NCBI GenBank assembly: GCA_003635255.1
Contig: PYJC01000173.1
Coordinates: 135,858-199,857, forward strand
From: Candidatus Poribacteria bacterium
GTDB taxonomy: Bacteria > Poribacteria > WGA-4E > WGA-3G
DNA length: 64,000 nucleotides
Direction: 5' to 3'
Each line of letters opens with the position of its first letter. Positions within the stretch are counted from its first letter, which is position 1. The notes under the pieces are model-generated. The model worked only from the letters and a program-made list of their open reading frames with translations. It made no database searches and was not told the DNA's origin. A program made the translations under genes and the position numbers. Positions 59,525 to 64,000 of the stretch are shown here, piece after piece.

Positions 59525-59851
59525 CTAACTCGTTTGGAGAGGCGTTTCCACATTCACAAGGATATCGTCACCCTCTACTTTAACAGGATAGGTCGGCAGG
59601 CTTTCCTCACCTGGCCATACACATTCACCTGTTGTCACATCGAATTCCCACATGTGGAGCGGACACGTAACACAGTTTTTATCTAAAAAGCCGTAACTCA
59701 AAACGCCACCGAGGTGAGGACAGATGTTGTTCATAGCATAGTACTCACCCTCAACATTATAGATACCGATGAAAACGCCATCAACTTTCACACCGATACA
59801 CCTACCGGGCTGAATCTGATCGGTTGTCGCGGCTTTTATAAATTGTGACAT
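59525..59851 (-). CDS. Rieske [2Fe-2S] ferredoxin-like protein
   Basis: 108 aa single Rieske domain. Cluster-binding pairs CPHLGG and CPLHMWEFD are present with normal spacing (C-x-H...C-x2-H). Such proteins pass electrons to oxygenases or reductases; the partner may be the SDR or an enzyme elsewhere. It lies 75 bases upstream of the epimerase start and 92 bases after the SDR stop, on the minus strand. No signal, so cytoplasmic. Ribosome site GGAGAAATT before the ATG. Confidence 0.92.
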   Translation of the reverse strand: MSQFIKAATTDQIQPGRCIGVKVDGVFIGIYNVEGEYYAMNNICPHLGGVLSYGFLDKNCVTCPLHMWEFDVTTGECVWPGEESLPTYPVKVEGDDILVNVETPLQTS

Positions 59852-59942
59852 AATTTCTCCGTTTTTTCGCGTCTAATACGAAGCGTAAGATTAAAATCGC
59901 AACACTGTTTTCTGATGCGATTTTCTAATTGATGTCACATCT

Positions 59943-60740
59943 CTATGGAGATTGTGCATCATCCATCGGGTACAGACTACATCCGCCATCTACAAGAAGC
60001 ACTGTTCCCGTCATATAGTCTGCGGCGGAACAACATAAAAACAAGAAGGCGTTTGCCACCGAATCAAGCGGTTGCATAACGCCGAGTGGAATTGCTTTCT
60101 GTGCACGGGCACGGTAGATTGGATCCGTATCCCACTGTTGTTTTGCGAGACCCACACTAACAATACCGGGTGCGACTGCATTTGCGCGAATCCCTTTATC
60201 TGCCAATTCCCGTGCGAAGGAACGCATGAGCTGCTTCATTGCAGCTTTGCTTGCGTTATAAGGGCCAATCTCGGGCCACGGCACGTCAGCAACCCAAGAT
60301 GTCGTAAAAATAAGGTGTCCTTTGACACCATCTTCAAGCATTGAACGGGACGCGGCACGCCCTAATAAAAACGCCGTTCGGGCATTGACCACCATTGTCT
60401 CATCCCACTCTTCTGCGCTGTATTCTAACAACGGCTTCGGGATCACCATACCGATATGACACAGCGCGACGTGGATAGGTCCGAACCGTTCGCGCGCCGC
60501 ACTTACCAACATATCGGTTGCGTCAACATCTGTCAAATCCGCTTTGACATAGTTAATTTTTTCTATGTCAATTCCGTTTTGGCTGAGCCGGTCCATCGCC
60601 TGTTGATTCGGCAAGATGTCGTTAACCGTTAGGTTCGCACCGTGCGCCGTTAATTTTTCGACGATTCCAATCCCGATCGCTCCGCACCCACCGGAGATAA
60701 CGATGTGTTGTCCGATGAGTGCATCGGTACGGAAAGCCAT
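59943..60740 (-). CDS. Short-chain dehydrogenase/reductase
   Basis: 265 aa from the ATG at 60740 (ATAGGAGATTTGACA upstream); the TTG start two codons earlier is less likely. Motifs: ISGGCGAIGIGIVEKL, a TSWVADV catalytic Ser region, PYNASKAAMKQL with Tyr and Lys, and NAVAPGIVSVGLAKQQ. A variant cofactor loop (GGCGAIG) is present. The substrate is unknown. It starts 14 bases after the Ggt stop and is likely coupled with it. Confidence 0.91.
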   Translation of the reverse strand: MAFRTDALIGQHIVISGGCGAIGIGIVEKLTAHGANLTVNDILPNQQAMDRLSQNGIDIEKINYVKADLTDVDATDMLVSAARERFGPIHVALCHIGMVIPKPLLEYSAEEWDETMVVNARTAFLLGRAASRSMLEDGVKGHLIFTTSWVADVPWPEIGPYNASKAAMKQLMRSFARELADKGIRANAVAPGIVSVGLAKQQWDTDPIYRARAQKAIPLGVMQPLDSVANAFLFLCCSAADYMTGTVLLVDGGCSLYPMDDAQSP

Positions 60741-60754
60741 TGTCAAATCTCCTA

Positions 60755-62356
60755 TTATTTTCTCATCACTTTACCTTCACCACGCGGATCCGTACCACCG
60801 TCGTGGTGAGTTCCGTCATTCCATAAGCGGACACCGTGTCCGGGACCGCCAACGCCTCCACTAGCTGTGATTTCATGACCGAGTTCTCTCAACCCTGCAA
60901 GTACCTCTTCACCCGCCCGTGATTCGACTTGGATCGGTTCGGCACCATCGCTATGGAAGCGTGGTGCGTCCAATGCCTGCTGCATTGACACTTGCAAGTC
61001 CATGAGACTGACGCTGATGTTCAGCTGGTTATTCTGGATGGTCCTACCACCGGGGATACCATAGGTGGCAAAAGGTTTGCCGTCCCGTGTAGCGAGCATC
61101 GGACCCATGTTATGAAGTGGACGCTTCCGAGGTCCAACGGAGTTCGCAAGCCCAGGTCTCGGATCGAAACGTCCAACACCGTGTCCAAAGAGCAACCCCG
61201 TTCCCGGTACTGTCACCATTGAACCGAATCCTCCGCCGTGTGTCTGGGTTAAAGATACCATATTTCCATTGGCATCCGCAGTTGAGATATGACTTGTGCA
61301 GTTCATCGGTTCATGGTAGACGACTTCCCCAGGTTGAGGGGATCTCAGCCCGGCTTTCAGCTTTTCACTGAGTGTTGCAGTGAAGTTATCTGAGAGTTCC
61401 GTTTCGATGTCTATGTCAACGACATACGGATCTCCAAATCGGCGGAGTCTTTCGGGCCAGCAGACTTTCATCGCTTCAGCGAAAAGGTGGAACCTTTCAG
61501 TCACAGACATCTCTGCCACATCGAATTCCTCTACCAGTCGGAGCATCTGTAAGGTTGTCAGTCCACCCGCACCGAGAGGTGCTGTATAGACCGAGTAGCC
61601 TCGGTACTGAATCTCGTAGGGTTCGGTGATAAACGCACGATAATCCTTCAGGTCAGCCACGGTTAAGCATCCGCCTAATTCCTGAATGTGGTTTGCGATT
61701 GTTTCGGCGATTCTTCCCTCATAGAATGCAGGAGACCCACCTTCCGCTACCGCTTCTAAGGTTCGTGCAAGCCCAGGATTGGTAAGCACTTCCCCTTTCT
61801 TGGGAGGTCTACCGTTTTTGAGAAAGACGCGTGCTGTCTCTGGAAAGTCTTGTTTCCAGCGCTCAGCATTCCCGGCGATCCCACCCCGGTTCGCACTATT
61901 CGGCGCGTAGCCGTAGCGGGCGGAATTAATAGCCGGTCGTAGCACATCGGCAAGTGGCAGCGTTCCAAATTCCGCCAACGCCAAACACAAGCCAGCGACG
62001 ACCCCCGGCACGCCGATAGATAACGGACCGTGAACGTTTACGCGTCCCGGTACCCGATACCCCGCAACTGTATCTGGTGCGTCTTCAATCGTGAACATGT
62101 CTTCGGAAGCGGCTGCGGGTGCCGCGGAGTTGTAGTCTATTGCGATGACATCTTGCGTTTTACTACGATAGATAAGCACGCACCCACCGTAACCTGCTAT
62201 GCCGTTATGCGAAGGCTCCACGACCCCTTCTGCAAACGCCGCGGCGACAGCAGCATCAACAGCATTTCCACCGGCAAGAAGCATCTCGAATCCCGCCTGC
62301 GCTGTACGAGGATGCGGTCCTGCAACAGTGCCGTAGTCTGTTTTGTGTAAATTCAC
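60755..62356 (-). CDS. ggt: Gamma-glutamyltransferase-family protein
   Basis: 533 aa Ntn hydrolase family. N-terminal AGPHPRTAQAGFEMLLAGGN and NGIAGYGGCVLIY; the catalytic Thr lies in the NCTSHISTADANGNMVSLTQ segment, which is where the precursor self-cleaves; GGGFGSMVTVPGTG follows. The family transfers gamma-glutamyl groups or hydrolyses related amides. No signal peptide is visible, unlike periplasmic Ggt, so it may act in the cytoplasm on another amide. The start is GTG 62356 or TTG 62359; AAAGGAAAAA precedes both. The gene name is a family-level label. Confidence 0.9.
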   Translation of the reverse strand: MNLHKTDYGTVAGPHPRTAQAGFEMLLAGGNAVDAAVAAAFAEGVVEPSHNGIAGYGGCVLIYRSKTQDVIAIDYNSAAPAAASEDMFTIEDAPDTVAGYRVPGRVNVHGPLSIGVPGVVAGLCLALAEFGTLPLADVLRPAINSARYGYAPNSANRGGIAGNAERWKQDFPETARVFLKNGRPPKKGEVLTNPGLARTLEAVAEGGSPAFYEGRIAETIANHIQELGGCLTVADLKDYRAFITEPYEIQYRGYSVYTAPLGAGGLTTLQMLRLVEEFDVAEMSVTERFHLFAEAMKVCWPERLRRFGDPYVVDIDIETELSDNFTATLSEKLKAGLRSPQPGEVVYHEPMNCTSHISTADANGNMVSLTQTHGGGFGSMVTVPGTGLLFGHGVGRFDPRPGLANSVGPRKRPLHNMGPMLATRDGKPFATYGIPGGRTIQNNQLNISVSLMDLQVSMQQALDAPRFHSDGAEPIQVESRAGEEVLAGLRELGHEITASGGVGGPGHGVRLWNDGTHHDGGTDPRGEGKVMRK

Positions 62357-62359
62357 CAA

Positions 62360-62755
62360 TTTTTCCTTTCGCTGAAGGCTATTACAGGAAATTCTAAAGT
62401 TTTTTTACAGAAATGTCAAGTAATTCAGATATTGTATCTGCTTTCTTCTCTATTGACGATAAAATCTACAATTAGGTGTACTTTTTTCGTGAAATTTTAT
62501 GAAATTTTTAAAATATTTCGGTAATTCTATGTTTTCCCTCGGTCTGATAGGGGCAGTTTTGGGGCGTACTCGCCCAAATTTTACCCACACGCAGCAAACT
62601 GATAACCATTCCTCTGACTGCTGATGGCTGATGGCTGACTGCCGCTTCTGGTATTTTCGTTTGACATGTTGCCCTGAACCGTGTATAATACAGGAGGACG
62701 TATGTAAAGTCTCATCACACGTTAACAGTCAGAAATCGGGAAGCGAGAAACTATA
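62360..62755. other. Divergent intergenic region with a perfect promoter
   Basis: It contains an inverted copy of GGGCGTACTCGCCC (62573-62587; the same sequence sits inside the 8531-8688 element), GATGGCTGATGGCTGACTGC-type simple repeats (about 62622-62642) and the nusB promoter. The leftward promoter for ggt should be in 62400-62500 but was not located. Confidence 0.65.
62661..62689 (+). promoter_or_regulatory. Consensus sigma-70 promoter for nusB
   Basis: TTGACA (62661-62666), exactly 17 bases, TATAAT (62684-62689): both hexamers match the consensus perfectly. The start would be near 62696, 60 bases before the nusB ATG. This is the strongest promoter match in the window. Confidence 0.85.
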
Positions 62756-63157
62756 ATGTCTCCTCGTAGGCAAGCACGCATCGTTGCGATGCAAATACTA
62801 TATCAAATTCAACTCACCGCCGCGCCTGTGTCAAGCGTTATGGAACGATTTTGGCAGAACCAAGAGACATCCACAGAACTCCGTCCGTTCGTAGTGGAAC
62901 TCGTCGAAGGCACCACTTCACATCTCGAAGCAATTGATGAATTGCTTCAGAACACCTCTGAAAACTGGAAACTCCATCGGATGCCTATCGTAGATTTGTC
63001 CATCTTACGATGTGCAACCTATGAAATTCTCCATCTCAGTGATATTGATCCAGCCACCTCGATTAATGAGGCGATTGAGATTGCCAAAATTTATAGCACC
63101 CCGGATTCACCTAAGTTTATCAATGGAATCTTGGATAGTATCCAAAAAAACACCTGA
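62756..63157 (+). CDS. nusB: Transcription antitermination factor NusB
   Basis: 133 aa, all-helical. Start: MSPRRQARIVAMQILYQIQL (the R-x-R-A helix that binds boxA RNA), and the closing DLSILRCATYEILHLSDIDP and SINEAIEIAKIYSTPDSPKF plus INGILDSI. It binds rRNA leader boxA with S10 to prevent early termination. Usual partners near nusB (ribH, ribE) are not in the window. It is driven by a near-perfect promoter. Confidence 0.96.
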   Translation: MSPRRQARIVAMQILYQIQLTAAPVSSVMERFWQNQETSTELRPFVVELVEGTTSHLEAIDELLQNTSENWKLHRMPIVDLSILRCATYEILHLSDIDPATSINEAIEIAKIYSTPDSPKFINGILDSIQKNT

Positions 63158-63232
63158 ACGTGCCTAAACGCCTAAGGTAACAGACGCTGTATTGCATAAA
63201 ATAAAAGGATAGGGCTTGTATAAAAATCACAC

Positions 63233-64000
63233 ATGGTTAACTTAAAAACTTTAACGTTATGCCTGCTGCTCCTGCTTCCAATGCATGTAAACGCCGCACC
63301 AGAATTTGAATTTGTGAGCGAGTTCGGTGGGAAGGGAGAAGGTGAAGCACAATTCGCAGAAACCTTGTTCATGGCGTTTGGACCTGACAATGCTATCTAC
63401 GTGGTAGATACGGATAACTTCCGAATCCAAAAGTTCACTGAAATGGGAGGGTTTGTATTTGACATCCAGATGGAGACAGAGAGCGAATTTCGATTTATTA
63501 ATCCGACAGCTATCGCTGTTGGGACGGATAGTAGCATCTACGTAATGGACTGGATGTTCGTTCAGATTTCAGAGCCAAGTCAGCAGAAAATCGAGGGACC
63601 GAAAATCTTTAACTACGGTCCATGCGTTCATAAATTTGACGCACAAGGCGTATTTATTGCAAGCTACCCGATACAAGATTTCAGTCAGAAGATAGCACCG
63701 CTTGAGGCAGCTGCACCCGGATTGGATGCTGAAGGCAATTATGCACTCATTATCCCGCAAGGAAACACAAAACGAACGTTTCTCCTGACGGTAGACGCAA
63801 GTGGAAGTCTCTATATCTGCGATGGTGGTGTGATCTACAAACTCAGTTCGACGGGTGAACCCGTTTCCCACTATCCACTCGCGCAACCCGGAACACGGCA
63901 CCGCGTCCATCCAGTGGATATGACAATAGATAAAGTCGGGAATATATATGTTGTTGATGAAAAGGGGCATCGAGTCCTGAAATATAGTACCGAAGGGAAA
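63233..64000 (+). CDS. Secreted NHL-repeat protein, cut by the window edge
   Basis: Not in the ORF track because no stop is reached. ATG at 63233, 256 codons visible. A signal peptide (MVNLKTLTLCLLLLLPMHVN plus AAPE) is followed by NHL-type beta-propeller units: FGGKGEGEAQFAETLFMAFG, PDNAIYVVDTDNFRIQKF, PTAIAVGTDSSIYVMDW, and VDMTIDKVGNIYVVDEKGHR plus VLKY. Such proteins bind ligands or partner proteins. It lies 75 bases after nusB, probably on its own or in the same transcript. Confidence 0.85.
   Translation, partial: MVNLKTLTLCLLLLLPMHVNAAPEFEFVSEFGGKGEGEAQFAETLFMAFGPDNAIYVVDTDNFRIQKFTEMGGFVFDIQMETESEFRFINPTAIAVGTDSSIYVMDWMFVQISEPSQQKIEGPKIFNYGPCVHKFDAQGVFIASYPIQDFSQKIAPLEAAAPGLDAEGNYALIIPQGNTKRTFLLTVDASGSLYICDGGVIYKLSSTGEPVSHYPLAQPGTRHRVHPVDMTIDKVGNIYVVDEKGHRVLKYSTEGK

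Noticed and set aside
1-64000. tRNA, rRNA, CRISPR or prophage genes
   Set aside because: I looked through the intergenic regions and saw no tRNA-like cloverleaf sequence, rRNA segment, spacer array or phage structural gene; small or divergent RNA genes could have been missed by eye.

Overview
The window looks like a contig from an uncultured Gram-negative bacterium, most likely Candidatus Poribacteria or a close relative. The main pointers are a run of secreted WD40 proteins ending in a C-terminal module that starts NYPNPFNPETWIPYQL, Ca-binding dockerin repeats of the DVNxDGxVNIIDLTLVA type, an Rpn-family nuclease, and an ECF sigma factor with a membrane-anchored tail. LptF/LptG-type permeases, lipoproteins and beta-barrel proteins point to an outer membrane. 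The taxonomic call is inference; no rRNA or tRNA gene was seen.

Layout. 1-8.5 kb: a Ski2-like helicase, a GNAT protein, two HEAT-repeat lipoproteins (one with PDZ domains), a metallophosphoesterase, a cupin and trpF. 8.5-15.8 kb: three outer-membrane or secreted proteins and a fusion sigma factor, separated by 1.1 kb of repeat-rich DNA. 15.9-34.4 kb: seven secreted WD40-propeller genes on one strand, interrupted by two small membrane proteins and the remnant of an eighth WD40-type gene. Their blade counts are 7, 7, 7, 21, 7, 14 and 7; several carry cohesin-like, dockerin, CARDB-like or metzincin protease domains. 34.6-37.2 kb: an Rpn-family protein and a GT39-like membrane glycosyltransferase. 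37.3-41.9 kb: a sigma-54 promoter, an outer-membrane protein and two ammonium transporters. 42.1-45.7 kb (minus strand): two tandem paralogous toxin-antitoxin pairs followed by a two-domain alpha/beta hydrolase. 45.8-58.2 kb: purD, an unusual RelA/SpoT zinc-finger plus winged-helix protein, a VWA protein with a TonB-like anchor, an SDR, a polyprenyl synthetase, a LacD-type aldolase, LptF/LptG, an ICMT-like methyltransferase and a membrane protein. 58.5-62.4 kb (minus strand): a four-gene set of gamma-glutamyltransferase, SDR, Rieske protein and epimerase. 62.7-64 kb: nusB behind a consensus promoter, and an NHL-repeat protein open at the right edge.

The intergenic DNA is full of small palindromic elements. 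At least two MITE-like families have terminal inverted repeats (AGGACTTACGCA and TATAGTAAATCCC); one copy has a likely target-site duplication. Several repeats supply the stop codons of adjacent genes.

The clearest functional groupings are the ammonium-uptake block (barrel protein plus two Amt under a sigma-54 promoter), the extracellular WD40/cohesin/dockerin set, the LPS-export pair, and the Ggt-SDR-Rieske-epimerase set. Everything is read directly from the sequence; no database search was run.
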